This document shows positions 18,410-27,573 of a stretch of 64,000 nucleotides of DNA, piece by piece. Each line of letters starts with the position of its first letter. Position 1 is the first letter of the stretch. A program made the position numbers and the translations under genes. The stretch spans positions 124,001 to 188,000 of the forward strand of contig NZ_PJOM01000005.1 in NCBI RefSeq assembly GCF_002900965.1. The letters are read 5' to 3'. This DNA comes from Pseudotabrizicola formosa (lineage in GTDB: Bacteria; Pseudomonadota; Alphaproteobacteria; Rhodobacterales; Rhodobacteraceae). The notes below the pieces were generated by a model that saw only the letters and a program-made list of their open reading frames with translations, had not been told where the DNA came from and made no database searches.

Positions 18410-19699
18410 ATGACCCTGATCCAGCCCACCCGCCGCAGCTTTCTGAAATCCGCCGCCAGCGTCGCTGCAACCGCCGCCGCTGTCCGTCTTGCCCTGCCGG
18501 GCGGGGCATGGGCCGCCACGGCCACGCCCGAAGTCACCGGCTGTACGCTGGGCTATATCGCGCTGACCGATTCTGCGCCGCTGATCATCGCGCTGGAAAA
18601 GGGCTTCTACGCCAAACATGGCATGCCGGATGTGAAGGTGGAAAAGCAGGCCAGCTGGGGGGCCACGCGTGACAACATGGCACTGGGCGCGGCATCGGGC
18701 GGCATCGACGGCGGCCATATCCTGCGCCCCAAGGTGCATTTGTATTCCACCGGCAGCGTGATGCAGAACAACCAGCCGCTGCCGATGTATACCCTGCTCA
18801 ACCTGAACGAGGACGCGCAGGCGATTTCGGTGTCCCAGACCTATGCCGACAGCGGCGTCGGGCTGGACAGTGCGCCGCTGCGCGAGATCTTCGCGGCCAA
18901 GCGTGCCGCAGGGGCCGAAATCCCCGTCGCCATGACCTTCCCCGGCGGCACCCATGACCTGTGGATGCGCTATTGGCTGGCCGCCGGCGGGATCGACCCG
19001 ACCAAGGATGTCGATCTGATCGTGGTGCCGCCGCCGCAGATGGTGGCGAACATGAAGGTCGGCAATATGGAGGCCTTCTGTGTCGGCGAGCCGTGGAATG
19101 AACAGCTGGTCAATCAGGGCATCGGCTTTACCGCCACCACCACCGGCGAGATCTGGGCAAACCACCCGGAGAAGATCCTTGGCATGCGCGCCGAATGGGT
19201 GGACGCCAACCCCAATGCCACGCTTGCCCTGATGATGGCGGTGATGGAGGCGCAAAGCTGGTGCGACGATGCCGCCAACAAGGACGAGATGGCCGAAATC
19301 ATCGGCCGCCGCCAATGGTATAACGTGCCGGTCGCCGATATCGTGACCCGGCTGAAGGGCGAGATCAACTATGGCAACGCACGGCAGGAAAGCCGCACCG
19401 ATCTGGCCATGAAATTCTGGCGGAACGGGGCCACCTCTTTCCCGTGGAAGTCGCTCGATACCTGGTTCATCACCGAAAACAAGCGCTGGGGCTATTTCCC
19501 CGGCGATCTGGACACCAAAGCCGTCGTCGATGCCACCAACCGCAGCGACCTGTGGCTGCAGGCGGCGGCGGGTCTGGGAATCGACACCTCGGCCTTTGGC
19601 GACAGCCGCGGGGCAGAGACCTTCTTTGACGGCAAGACCTTCGATCCCGCCAACGCTGATGCCTATCTCGACAGTCAGTCGATCAAGGCCATGGTGTAA
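18410..19699 (+). CDS. nrtA: nitrate ABC transporter substrate-binding protein (NrtA/NasF)
   Basis: Periplasmic nitrate-binding protein of 429 residues. The N-terminus has a twin-arginine signal (RRSFLKSAAS followed by a hydrophobic run to GGAWA). The mature part has GCTLGYIALTDSAPLIIALEKGF, VVPPPQMVANMKVGNMEAFCVGEPWNEQ and the C-terminal FFDGKTFDPANADAYL, all NrtA-like. Start chosen at ATG 18410 with AGAGGA 7 nt upstream; a TTG at 18392 is in frame but lacks a site. First structural gene behind the NasT-controlled leader. Confidence 0.92.
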   Translation: MTLIQPTRRSFLKSAASVAATAAAVRLALPGGAWAATATPEVTGCTLGYIALTDSAPLIIALEKGFYAKHGMPDVKVEKQASWGATRDNMALGAASGGIDGGHILRPKVHLYSTGSVMQNNQPLPMYTLLNLNEDAQAISVSQTYADSGVGLDSAPLREIFAAKRAAGAEIPVAMTFPGGTHDLWMRYWLAAGGIDPTKDVDLIVVPPPQMVANMKVGNMEAFCVGEPWNEQLVNQGIGFTATTTGEIWANHPEKILGMRAEWVDANPNATLALMMAVMEAQSWCDDAANKDEMAEIIGRRQWYNVPVADIVTRLKGEINYGNARQESRTDLAMKFWRNGATSFPWKSLDTWFITENKRWGYFPGDLDTKAVVDATNRSDLWLQAAAGLGIDTSAFGDSRGAETFFDGKTFDPANADAYLDSQSIKAMV

Positions 19700-19709
19700 G
19701 GGGGTGGCC

Positions 19710-20594
19710 ATGTCTGTCGTCGCACTCAAGAAAACCCCCGCCCCGGCCAAGCAGGCCCCGGCGCAGGTGCTGCCACTGCCGGTCCCTGCGAAACCCAGCC
19801 AATGGCTGCAGAAATCCGGGTCATGGCTGGTCTCCTCGGTGCTGCCGCCGCTGGTGGTGCTGATGATCCTGCTGGCCATCTGGCAGATCGCCTTTTCCGG
19901 CCCCACCGCCGGGCTGCCCACGCCCACCAAGGTCTGGGCCGAAAGCAGCGAGCTGATCCTAGATCCGTTCTTTGTCTACGGCTCGCAGGACATCGGCCTT
20001 GGCTGGCGGGTGCTGACCTCGCTGGAACGGGTGGCCTACGGCTTTGGGCTTGCCGCCGTGGCGGGGGTGTTGATCGGCGCGGTCATTGGCCAGTCGGCAC
20101 TGATGATGCGCGGCTTTGACCCGATCTTTCAGGTGCTGCGCACCGTGCCACCGCTGGCCTGGCTGCCGATCAGCCTTGCCGCCTTCATGGACAGCCGCCC
20201 CAGCGCGATTTTCGTGATCTTCATCACCGCAATCTGGCCCATCATCATCAACACCGCCGCCGGGGTCCGCGCCATTCCCCAGGATTACCGCAACGTCGCC
20301 GCCGTCCTGCGCCTGAACCAGATCGAGTTCTTCTGGAAGATCATGGTTCCCTCTGCCGCGCCCTACATCTTCTCGGGCCTGCGCATCGGGGTTGGCCTGT
20401 CATGGCTGGCCATCGTCGCGGCCGAGATGCTGACCGGCGGCGTCGGCATCGGGTTCTTCATCTGGGATGCGTGGAATTCCTCGCGCCTGACCGACATCAT
20501 CGTGGCGCTGATCTACATCGGAGTGACCGGCTTTGTGCTGGATCGTCTGGTGGGCTGGATCGGTTCCGTTGTCTCCCGGGGGACTGCATCATGA
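19710..20594 (+). CDS. nrtB: nitrate ABC transporter permease NrtB
   Basis: Permease of 294 residues with a proline/alanine-rich N-terminal tail of about 30 residues before the first helix (SSVLPPLVVLMILLAIWQIAF). Motifs FDPIFQVLRTVPPLAWLPISLA and MLTGGVGIGFFIWDAWN identify NrtB. Start at ATG 19710, 10 bp after the nrtA stop; the frame stays open upstream inside nrtA. The stop overlaps the ATPase start (ATGA). Confidence 0.92.
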   Translation: MSVVALKKTPAPAKQAPAQVLPLPVPAKPSQWLQKSGSWLVSSVLPPLVVLMILLAIWQIAFSGPTAGLPTPTKVWAESSELILDPFFVYGSQDIGLGWRVLTSLERVAYGFGLAAVAGVLIGAVIGQSALMMRGFDPIFQVLRTVPPLAWLPISLAAFMDSRPSAIFVIFITAIWPIIINTAAGVRAIPQDYRNVAAVLRLNQIEFFWKIMVPSAAPYIFSGLRIGVGLSWLAIVAAEMLTGGVGIGFFIWDAWNSSRLTDIIVALIYIGVTGFVLDRLVGWIGSVVSRGTAS

Positions 20595-21400
20595 CCATGG
20601 CACCGACCAGATACCTGCACATCGACCGTATCAGCAAAACCTTCACCAATGGCGCAAAGGTCACCGAGGTGCTGTCAGACATTCGCCTGACCATCGACAA
20701 GGGCGAATTCGTCTCGATCATCGGCCATTCCGGTTGCGGCAAATCCACCCTTCTGAACCTGATCGCCGGGCTGACCGACGTGACCACGGGTGCGCTGAAA
20801 CTGGAAGGCCGCGAGGTGAACGCACCGGGCCCGGAACGCGCCGTGGTGTTTCAGAACCACAGCCTGCTGCCCTGGCTCACCGTCTATGACAACGTGAAAC
20901 TGGCGGTCTCCAAAGTGTTCTCCGGCACCAAAACCCGGGCGGAACGGCATGACTGGATCATGCAGAACCTCGATCTGGTGCAGATGACCCATGCCGCCGA
21001 CAAACGCCCCGGCGAGATTTCGGGCGGGATGCGGCAGCGCGTCGGCATCGCCCGCGCCCTGTCAATGGAACCCAAGGTGCTGCTGCTGGATGAACCCTTC
21101 GGCGCGCTGGACGCGCTGACCCGGGCGCATCTGCAAGACGCGGTGATGGATATCCACGCCCGCCTTGGCAACACCATGATCATGATCACCCATGATGTCG
21201 ATGAAGCCGTGCTGCTGGCCGACCGCATCGTGATGATGACCAACGGCCCGGCGGCCACGATCGGCGAGGTGCTGGAGGTTCCCATCCCCCGCCCGCGCGA
21301 CCGCATCGCGCTTGCCAGCCACCCCGATTACGTCCGCGCCCGCGAAGCGGTGCTGCGGTTCCTCTATGAACGTCATCGCTTCGTCGAAGCGGCGGAGTAA
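20591..21400 (+). CDS. nrtC: nitrate ABC transporter ATP-binding protein (NrtC/NrtD-like)
   Basis: ATPase of 269 residues, a single NrtD-sized domain without the NrtA-like C-terminal sensor domain of cyanobacterial NrtC. Walker A GHSGCGKST, Q-loop VFQNHSLLPWLTVYDNV, signature ISGGMRQRVGIARAL, Walker B LLLDEPFGALDALTR and H-loop ITHDVDEAVLLADR are present; NHSLLPWLTVYDNV is typical of nitrate/sulfonate-type ATPases. Start at ATG 20591 overlaps nrtB by 4 bp. Only one ATPase gene is present, so a homodimer is expected. Confidence 0.9.
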   Translation: MTMAPTRYLHIDRISKTFTNGAKVTEVLSDIRLTIDKGEFVSIIGHSGCGKSTLLNLIAGLTDVTTGALKLEGREVNAPGPERAVVFQNHSLLPWLTVYDNVKLAVSKVFSGTKTRAERHDWIMQNLDLVQMTHAADKRPGEISGGMRQRVGIARALSMEPKVLLLDEPFGALDALTRAHLQDAVMDIHARLGNTMIMITHDVDEAVLLADRIVMMTNGPAATIGEVLEVPIPRPRDRIALASHPDYVRAREAVLRFLYERHRFVEAAE

Positions 21401-21405
21401 CCGAT

Positions 21406-23832
21406 ATGAAACAAAAACTTGTGGTGATCGGCGCGGGCATGGCCTCGGGCCGGATGCTGGAGGCTTTGTTTGAGGCGGGGGGCAATTTCGATGTCACCCT
21501 GTTCAACGCTGAGCCGCGCGGCAATTACAACCGGCTGATGCTGTCGCCGGTGCTGTCGGGCGAAAAAACCTATGATCAGATCGTGACGCATGATGCGGCG
21601 TGGTATCAGGCCCACGGAGTCGATTGCCGCTTTGGTGAACCGGTCGTCAAGATCGACCGCACCAACCGCATCGTCACTTCCAACACCGGCGGCGTGCCCT
21701 ATGACGCGCTGGTGATTGCCACCGGATCGGCCCCGTTCATCGTGCCGGTGCCGGGCAAGGATCTGCCGGGCGTGGTCGCCTACCGCGATCTGGAAGACAC
21801 CAATGCGATGATTGCCGCCAGCAAACCCGGTGCCCGTGCCGTGGTGATCGGCGGCGGCCTGCTGGGGCTGGAGGCTGCCGCAGGCATGGCCGCACGCGGG
21901 GCCGAGGTCACGGTCATTCACCTGATGGGCCATCTGATGGAACGTCAGCTGGACCCCGCCGCCGGATACCTTCTGCAAAAGGATCTGGAACGTCGCGGCA
22001 TCCGCATCCACTGCAAGGGGGCCACCAAGGCCATTCTGGGCACCGACAGGGTCGAGGCCGTGCTGCTCGAAGACGGCACCGTCTACCCCGCCGATCTGGT
22101 CTGCATGGCCGTGGGCATCCGGCCCGAGGTGCGGCTGGCCAATGACGCGCATCTGGAGGTGGGGCGGGGCATCACGGTGGATGACCAGATGCGCACCTCT
22201 GACCCGGCGATCTTTGCACTGGGCGAATGCGTGGAGCATGACAAACAGCTCTTCGGCCTCGTCGCCCCGCTTTACGATCAGGCCAAGGTGCTGGCCGCAA
22301 CCCTGCTGGGGCAGCAAGCCGCCTTCAAGCCCGTCCAGACCGCCACCAAGCTCAAGGTCACCGGGGTTGATCTGTTCAGCGCAGGTGACTTTGCCGATGC
22401 GCCGGGGCGTGAGGATATCGTGTTCCGCGATCCGGGGCGCGGGGTCTACAAGCGCCTGATCCTTGAGGGTGATAAGCTGATCGGCGCGGTGATGTATGGC
22501 GACACCGCCGATGGCGCATGGTTCTTTGACCTGATCAAACAGGGCAAACCGATAACCGACCAGCGCGACACGCTGATCTTTGGCCCGGCCTTTCAGGGAG
22601 GTGCCCAAACGGACCCTCTGGCAGCCGTTGCAGCCTTGCCGCCTGAGGCGGAAATCTGTGGCTGCAACGGCGTCTGCAAGGGCAAGATCGTCACCGCCAT
22701 CGGCGGCGGGGCCACCACATTGGATGCCGTGCGCATGGCCACCAAGGCCAGCGCCAGCTGCGGCACCTGCACCGGCCTCGTGGAACAGGTGATGGCCTTG
22801 ACGCTGGGCGACAGGTTCAGTGCCAACACCAACCCCCCGATGTGCAAATGCACCGATCACACGCATGAAGACGTGCGCAGGCTGATCAAGTCGATGGGGC
22901 TGAAATCCATTCCCGCCGTGATGCAGGAATTGGGCTGGAAAACGGTTGGCGGCTGCGCGTCCTGCCGCCCGGCGCTGAACTACTACCTCATCGCCGACTG
23001 GCCGACCGAATACACTGACGACCGCCAGTCGCGCTTTGTCAACGAACGCAACCACGGCAATATCCAGAAGGATGGCACCTATTCGGTCGTGCCGCGCATG
23101 TGGGGCGGCGTCACCACACCCGCCGAGCTGCGCGCCATCGCCGATGCCGCCGACCGCTATGCCGTGCCGATGGTCAAGGTCACCGGTGGCCAGCGGATCG
23201 ACCTGCTGGGCGTCAAGAAAGAAGACCTGCCCGCCATCTGGTCCGACCTGAACGCCGCAGGCATGGTCTCGGGCCACGCCTATGCCAAGGGTCTGCGCAC
23301 GGTGAAAACCTGTGTCGGCACCGAGTTCTGCCGCTTTGGCACCCAAGACAGCACCGGGCTGGGGATAAAGCTGGAAAAGCTGCTTTGGGGGGCATGGACG
23401 CCCGCCAAGGTCAAACTCGGCGTCTCGGGCTGCCCGCGCAACTGCGCCGAAGCCACCTGCAAGGACATCGGCGTGGTCTGCGTCGAGTCAGGCTATGAAA
23501 TCAGCGTCGCAGGCGCCGCTGGCATGGACGTGCGCGAAACCGAGTTTCTGTGCAAGGTCACCACCGAGGCCGAGGTGATGGAGGTGATCGCCGCCTTCAC
23601 CCAACTCTACCGCGAAAACGCCCGCTACCTGCACCGCATCTACAAATGGGTGGCCAAGGTGGGGCTGGACTGGTGCCGTGCGCAGGTCGAAGACCCGGCC
23701 ACCCGCCGCGCGCTCTATGACCGGTTCATGCTGTCGCAATCGGTCTACCAGACCGACCCATGGGCCGAACTGGCCGCCAAACCGGCGGATTGGGCCCCGA
23801 TTGCCGACCTGACGCTGAGGGCCGCAGAATGA
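21406..23832 (+). CDS. nirB: assimilatory nitrite reductase large subunit NirB
   Basis: Cytoplasmic NAD(P)H-dependent nitrite reductase of 808 residues that makes ammonium from nitrite. In order: FAD/NAD domain (GAGMASGRMLEAL near residue 6, VVIGGGLLGLEAAAGMA near 147), a BFD-like [2Fe-2S] domain (CGCNGVCKGKIV and SCGTCTG), a second cysteine-rich element (CKCTDHTHED and GCASCRPALNYY), then the sirohaem/[4Fe-4S] domain with CVGTEFCRFG and SGCPRNCAEATCKD. All cofactor cysteines are present. Starts 5 bp after the transporter ATPase; NirD follows with a 4-bp overlap. Confidence 0.95.
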   Translation: MKQKLVVIGAGMASGRMLEALFEAGGNFDVTLFNAEPRGNYNRLMLSPVLSGEKTYDQIVTHDAAWYQAHGVDCRFGEPVVKIDRTNRIVTSNTGGVPYDALVIATGSAPFIVPVPGKDLPGVVAYRDLEDTNAMIAASKPGARAVVIGGGLLGLEAAAGMAARGAEVTVIHLMGHLMERQLDPAAGYLLQKDLERRGIRIHCKGATKAILGTDRVEAVLLEDGTVYPADLVCMAVGIRPEVRLANDAHLEVGRGITVDDQMRTSDPAIFALGECVEHDKQLFGLVAPLYDQAKVLAATLLGQQAAFKPVQTATKLKVTGVDLFSAGDFADAPGREDIVFRDPGRGVYKRLILEGDKLIGAVMYGDTADGAWFFDLIKQGKPITDQRDTLIFGPAFQGGAQTDPLAAVAALPPEAEICGCNGVCKGKIVTAIGGGATTLDAVRMATKASASCGTCTGLVEQVMALTLGDRFSANTNPPMCKCTDHTHEDVRRLIKSMGLKSIPAVMQELGWKTVGGCASCRPALNYYLIADWPTEYTDDRQSRFVNERNHGNIQKDGTYSVVPRMWGGVTTPAELRAIADAADRYAVPMVKVTGGQRIDLLGVKKEDLPAIWSDLNAAGMVSGHAYAKGLRTVKTCVGTEFCRFGTQDSTGLGIKLEKLLWGAWTPAKVKLGVSGCPRNCAEATCKDIGVVCVESGYEISVAGAAGMDVRETEFLCKVTTEAEVMEVIAAFTQLYRENARYLHRIYKWVAKVGLDWCRAQVEDPATRRALYDRFMLSQSVYQTDPWAELAAKPADWAPIADLTLRAAE

Positions 23833-24164
23833 GCCGGTTCATCGACATCGCCGCCTTGGAGGATATTCCCCGTCAGGGCGCAAGGCTGGTCAAAACCGCG
23901 CTGGGATGTATCGCGGTGTTCCGCACCGCTGATGACCGGGTCTTCGCGCTGGAAGACCGCTGTCCGCACAAGGGCGGCCCGCTGTCCGAAGGCATCGTGC
24001 ATGGCACTTCCGTTACCTGCCCGCTGCATGCCTGGGTGTTCGACTTGAACACGGGCCAAGCGCAGGGCGCAGATGAAGGCGCGGTGCAGACTTTTGCCGT
24101 GCAGCTGACCGCAGGGCGCGTGCTGCTGGATGCCACCCGCCTTGCCCGGCGCTCTGCCGCATGA
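23829..24164 (+). CDS. nirD: nitrite reductase small subunit NirD
   Basis: Rieske-type protein of 111 residues, partner of NirB. It has CPHKGG and CPLHAW, so both Cys-His pairs of a Rieske cluster are kept; many NirD proteins have lost these ligands. Start at ATG 23829 overlaps the nirB stop by 4 bp and gives a normal length. It overlaps nasA by 4 bp. Confidence 0.92.
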   Translation: MSRFIDIAALEDIPRQGARLVKTALGCIAVFRTADDRVFALEDRCPHKGGPLSEGIVHGTSVTCPLHAWVFDLNTGQAQGADEGAVQTFAVQLTAGRVLLDATRLARRSAA

Positions 24165-26758
24165 CCGCAGTCCGCACAACCTGCCCCTATTGCGGCGTCG
24201 GCTGCGGGGTGATTGCCACGACAGACGGCAAGGGCGGCGTACAGATCAAGGGCGACCCCGACCACCCCGCCAACCGGGGCCGGTTGTGTGTGAAGGGCGC
24301 GGCCTTGGGCGAAACCCTGTCCACCGAAGGGCGGCTCATGGCACCGATGATCCGGGGGCGGGAAGCCACATGGGATCGCGCGCTGGATGAGGTGGCCACG
24401 CGGTTCTCGCAAACCATCGCCAGGCACGGCCCGGATTCGGTGGCACTCTACGTCTCGGGCCAGCTGTTGACCGAAGATTACTACGTCGCCAACAAGCTGA
24501 TGAAAGGCTTCATCGGCAGCGCGAATATCGACACCAACTCGCGGCTCTGCATGGCGTCTTCCGTTGCCGGCCACCGCCGCGCCTTCGGGTCAGATACCGT
24601 GCCAGGCCAGTACGAAGATCTGGAACTGGCCGATCTGGTGGTTCTGACCGGCAGCAATCTGGCATGGTGCCACCCGGTCCTGCATCAGCGCCTGATGGTC
24701 GCCAAGGCCGCCCGGCCCGCGCTGAAGATCGTGGTGATCGACCCGCGCCGCACCGCCACCTGCGAAGGCGCAGACCTGCATCTTGCCCTTGCCCCCGGCG
24801 CCGATGCCCATCTGTTCAACCTGCTTTTGTGCCACATCGCCGATCAGGGCCGCCTGAACCCGGACTTCCTGCCCCATGTGGCAGGGCTGGACGCGGCCCT
24901 TGCCACCGCCCGCATCAGCACCGCCGACGACACCGGATTGCCCCCGGCAGACCTCGCCGCTTTCCTCTCCCTCTGGGCCAGCACCAAGCGCGTCGTCACC
25001 GTCTATTCCCAGGGCATCAACCAATCCGACTCTGGCACCGACAAGGTCAACGCCATCCTGAACTGTCACCTCGCCACTGGCCGCATCGGCCGCCCCGGCA
25101 TGGGGCCGTTTTCCATCACCGGTCAGCCCAATGCCATGGGCGGGCGCGAGGTGGGCGGGCTGGCCAATATGCTCGCCTGCCATCTGGATCTGGAAAACCC
25201 CACCCACCGCAATGCCGTGCAGGCCTTCTGGGCCGCCCCCACCATGGCAACCAAGCCGGGGCTGAAGGCGGTGGACATGTTCCGCGCGGTCGAAGAGGGG
25301 CGCATCAAGGCACTGTGTATTCTGCACACCAACCCCGCGGTCACCATGCCCGACGCCCATCGCGTGGCCCGCGCCATCGCCGCCTGCGACTTCGTCGCGG
25401 TCAGCGACATCTGGCCCAATACCGACACCGCCCGTCTGGCCCATGTGCTGCTGCCCGCCGCAGGCTGGGGCGAAAAAGATGGCACCGTCACCAATTCCGA
25501 GCGGATGATCAGCCGCCAGCGCGCCTTTGCCCCGCCCCCCGGTCAGGCCCGGGCCGATTGGTGGCACCTGGCGCAGGTGGCACAGCGCATGGGCTTTGCG
25601 GGGTTCGACTGGGACAGCCCGGCGCAGATCTTCGACGAATACGCCCGCCTGTCCGGCGTGGCGGGCCGCTTGGGTAGCGATTTCGACATCTCGGGGCTGG
25701 CCGGCACGGAGTACGAAACCTTCCCCCCGATGGTCTGGCCGCAGGCGGCGCGCAAGGGAGGGCGCTTCTTTGCCGATGGCCGGTTCCACACCCCCGACGG
25801 CCGCGCCCGGTTGCTGCCCGTCACCGCCCGCCTGCCCGCCCCCGCCACGCAAACCCTGCCGTTCCGCCTGAACACAGGCCGCGTCCGTGACCAGTGGCAC
25901 ACGATGACCCGCACCGGCATGGCCCCGCGCCTGACCCGGCATCTGGGCGAGCCCTATCTGGAACTGCACCCCACAGATGCCGCCCGCCTTGACCTCGCCC
26001 CCGCCGCACTGGCCGAGGTGCACAATGACCATGGCCGCAGCCTCCTGCGGGTGATGATCAGTGCCTCCGTGCAGCCCGGTCACCCCTTCGCCCCGATGCA
26101 CTGGACGGGCGAGACCGCCCCCACAGGCCGCATCGACGCTTTGGTGCCCGCGCTGACAGACCCGGTCTCCGGCCAGCCCGCCAGCAAATCCGCCGCCGTG
26201 GCGATCCGCCCCTATGCAGCCCGCTGGTATGGCTTTGCCCTGTCACAGCGCGATGTGACCCCGATCTGCGACTACTGGGCCAAGGGTCGCATTGCAGGCG
26301 GCATCCAGCTGGAACTGGCGGGGCAGGCAGAGCCCGAAGACTGGGCCGATTGGGCCTGCACCCTGTTCGGCCTGCCGCCCCCGTCCGCCATGCTCTCCGA
26401 CCCGGCGCAGGGCCTGCATCGCATGGCCTTTACGGCGCATGGCAGGCTGACCGCTGCCCTGTTCATCGCCCGCGATCCGGTGCTGCTGTCGCGCGCGCAT
26501 CTGTCCACAGCGCTCGGTGACACCGACCTGTCGGTCCTCGCAGGCCGCCCCGCCGCCAACCGCCCCGATCCCGGCCCAACCGTCTGTGCCTGCCTGAACG
26601 TGGGGCTCAACACCCTCCTGCGCGCGATCAGCACCGATGGGCTGATGAGTGTCGATGCCATCGGTGCCGCCCTTGGCGCGGGCACCAATTGCGGCTCTTG
26701 CCGCCCGGAGCTTGCTGCCCTTCTGTCCCGCCACAGCCACCGCGAGGCCGCCGAATGA
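24161..26758 (+). CDS. nasA: assimilatory nitrate reductase catalytic subunit NasA
   Basis: Molybdopterin enzyme of 865 residues reducing nitrate to nitrite in the cytoplasm. The N-terminal [4Fe-4S] ligands are C8, C11, C15 and C43 (CPYCGVGCG and GRLCVKG). The molybdenum-cofactor domain follows (VASSVAGHRRAFGSD region and GVNQSDSGTDKVN-like QGINQSDSGTDK). A C-terminal BFD-like [2Fe-2S] domain (VCACLNVG and TNCGSCRPEL, about residues 806-850) is present, as in some NasA proteins. No dedicated NasC-type reductase is encoded nearby, so electrons probably come through NirB or a ferredoxin. Confidence 0.94.
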   Translation: MTAVRTTCPYCGVGCGVIATTDGKGGVQIKGDPDHPANRGRLCVKGAALGETLSTEGRLMAPMIRGREATWDRALDEVATRFSQTIARHGPDSVALYVSGQLLTEDYYVANKLMKGFIGSANIDTNSRLCMASSVAGHRRAFGSDTVPGQYEDLELADLVVLTGSNLAWCHPVLHQRLMVAKAARPALKIVVIDPRRTATCEGADLHLALAPGADAHLFNLLLCHIADQGRLNPDFLPHVAGLDAALATARISTADDTGLPPADLAAFLSLWASTKRVVTVYSQGINQSDSGTDKVNAILNCHLATGRIGRPGMGPFSITGQPNAMGGREVGGLANMLACHLDLENPTHRNAVQAFWAAPTMATKPGLKAVDMFRAVEEGRIKALCILHTNPAVTMPDAHRVARAIAACDFVAVSDIWPNTDTARLAHVLLPAAGWGEKDGTVTNSERMISRQRAFAPPPGQARADWWHLAQVAQRMGFAGFDWDSPAQIFDEYARLSGVAGRLGSDFDISGLAGTEYETFPPMVWPQAARKGGRFFADGRFHTPDGRARLLPVTARLPAPATQTLPFRLNTGRVRDQWHTMTRTGMAPRLTRHLGEPYLELHPTDAARLDLAPAALAEVHNDHGRSLLRVMISASVQPGHPFAPMHWTGETAPTGRIDALVPALTDPVSGQPASKSAAVAIRPYAARWYGFALSQRDVTPICDYWAKGRIAGGIQLELAGQAEPEDWADWACTLFGLPPPSAMLSDPAQGLHRMAFTAHGRLTAALFIARDPVLLSRAHLSTALGDTDLSVLAGRPAANRPDPGPTVCACLNVGLNTLLRAISTDGLMSVDAIGAALGAGTNCGSCRPELAALLSRHSHREAAE

Positions 26759-27573
26759 GCTTTCTTCAGAACCCCGCCACGATCATCCCCGGCGCTGACA
26801 GCCCAAGGCAAGGCCGCATCACCCTTGTCGGGGCCGGGCCGGGTGCGGCAGACCATCTGACACTCCGCGCCGTCCGCTGCCTGGGCCAGGCCGATGTGAT
26901 CTACTATGACCGGCTGGTCGACCCCGAGGTTCTGGCCTTCGCCCGCCCCGGCGCAGAGTGCATCTTTGTCGGCAAGGAGGTTGGTGCCCACAGCTGGCCG
27001 CAATCCCGGATCGACGCGACAATCGTTGCCGCCGCCCTGCAGGGCAAGCATGTGGTGCGGCTCAAATCCGGCGATCCGTCAATCTTTGGCCGCGCCGGCG
27101 AAGAGATTGCCGCCGCCCGCGCCCATGGCATTGCCATCGACGTCATTCCCGGCGTCACCGCCGCCTCTGCCGCCGCCGCCAGCCTGTGCCAGCCGCTCAC
27201 CCTGCGCGGCGTGACAGACCGGGTGGTGCTGGCCACTGCCACCTGTTGCACCGGCGACATGCCGTCAGGCGTGGCCGAAATGGCGCGGCCCGGCACCTCG
27301 CTGGTGTTCTACATGGCGATGAACCAGCTCGACGCGCTGACCGCGCAGCTGCTGCTGGCCGGGGTGTCCCCCGCTCAGCAGGTGACGGTTGCCGCCAATA
27401 TCTCGCGCCCCGATGAACGTGCGATCACGACCACGCTGGCACGGCTGTCGCAGGATTGCCGGGCGGCACAGCTGCGCAATCCGGCGATCCTGCTGATCGA
27501 ACTGGCAAAACTGGCCGGGGAGGCGATGGCACAGGTCGGGTCGGACCCTGCCAAAGTGGTCTGCCCTGCCTAA
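26755..27573 (+). CDS. cobA: uroporphyrinogen-III C-methyltransferase
   Basis: SAM-dependent methyltransferase of 272 residues making precorrin-2, the precursor of sirohaem needed by NirB. Motifs: GRITLVGAGPGAADHLTLRA, ADVIYYDRLV, VRLKSGDPSIFGRAGEE and DVIPGVTAASAAAA, the standard SUMT set. It is the short form without the CysG dehydrogenase/chelatase domain. Start at ATG 26755 overlaps nasA by 4 bp, so it is the last gene of the nitrate operon; its end overlaps the convergent epimerase gene by 4 bp. Confidence 0.93.
   Translation: MSFLQNPATIIPGADSPRQGRITLVGAGPGAADHLTLRAVRCLGQADVIYYDRLVDPEVLAFARPGAECIFVGKEVGAHSWPQSRIDATIVAAALQGKHVVRLKSGDPSIFGRAGEEIAAARAHGIAIDVIPGVTAASAAAASLCQPLTLRGVTDRVVLATATCCTGDMPSGVAEMARPGTSLVFYMAMNQLDALTAQLLLAGVSPAQQVTVAANISRPDERAITTTLARLSQDCRAAQLRNPAILLIELAKLAGEAMAQVGSDPAKVVCPA

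Noticed and set aside
21373-23346. 657-codon open frame antisense to nirB
   Set aside because: Composition is His/Gly/Asp-rich and lacks motifs, while nirB on the other strand has every cofactor motif.
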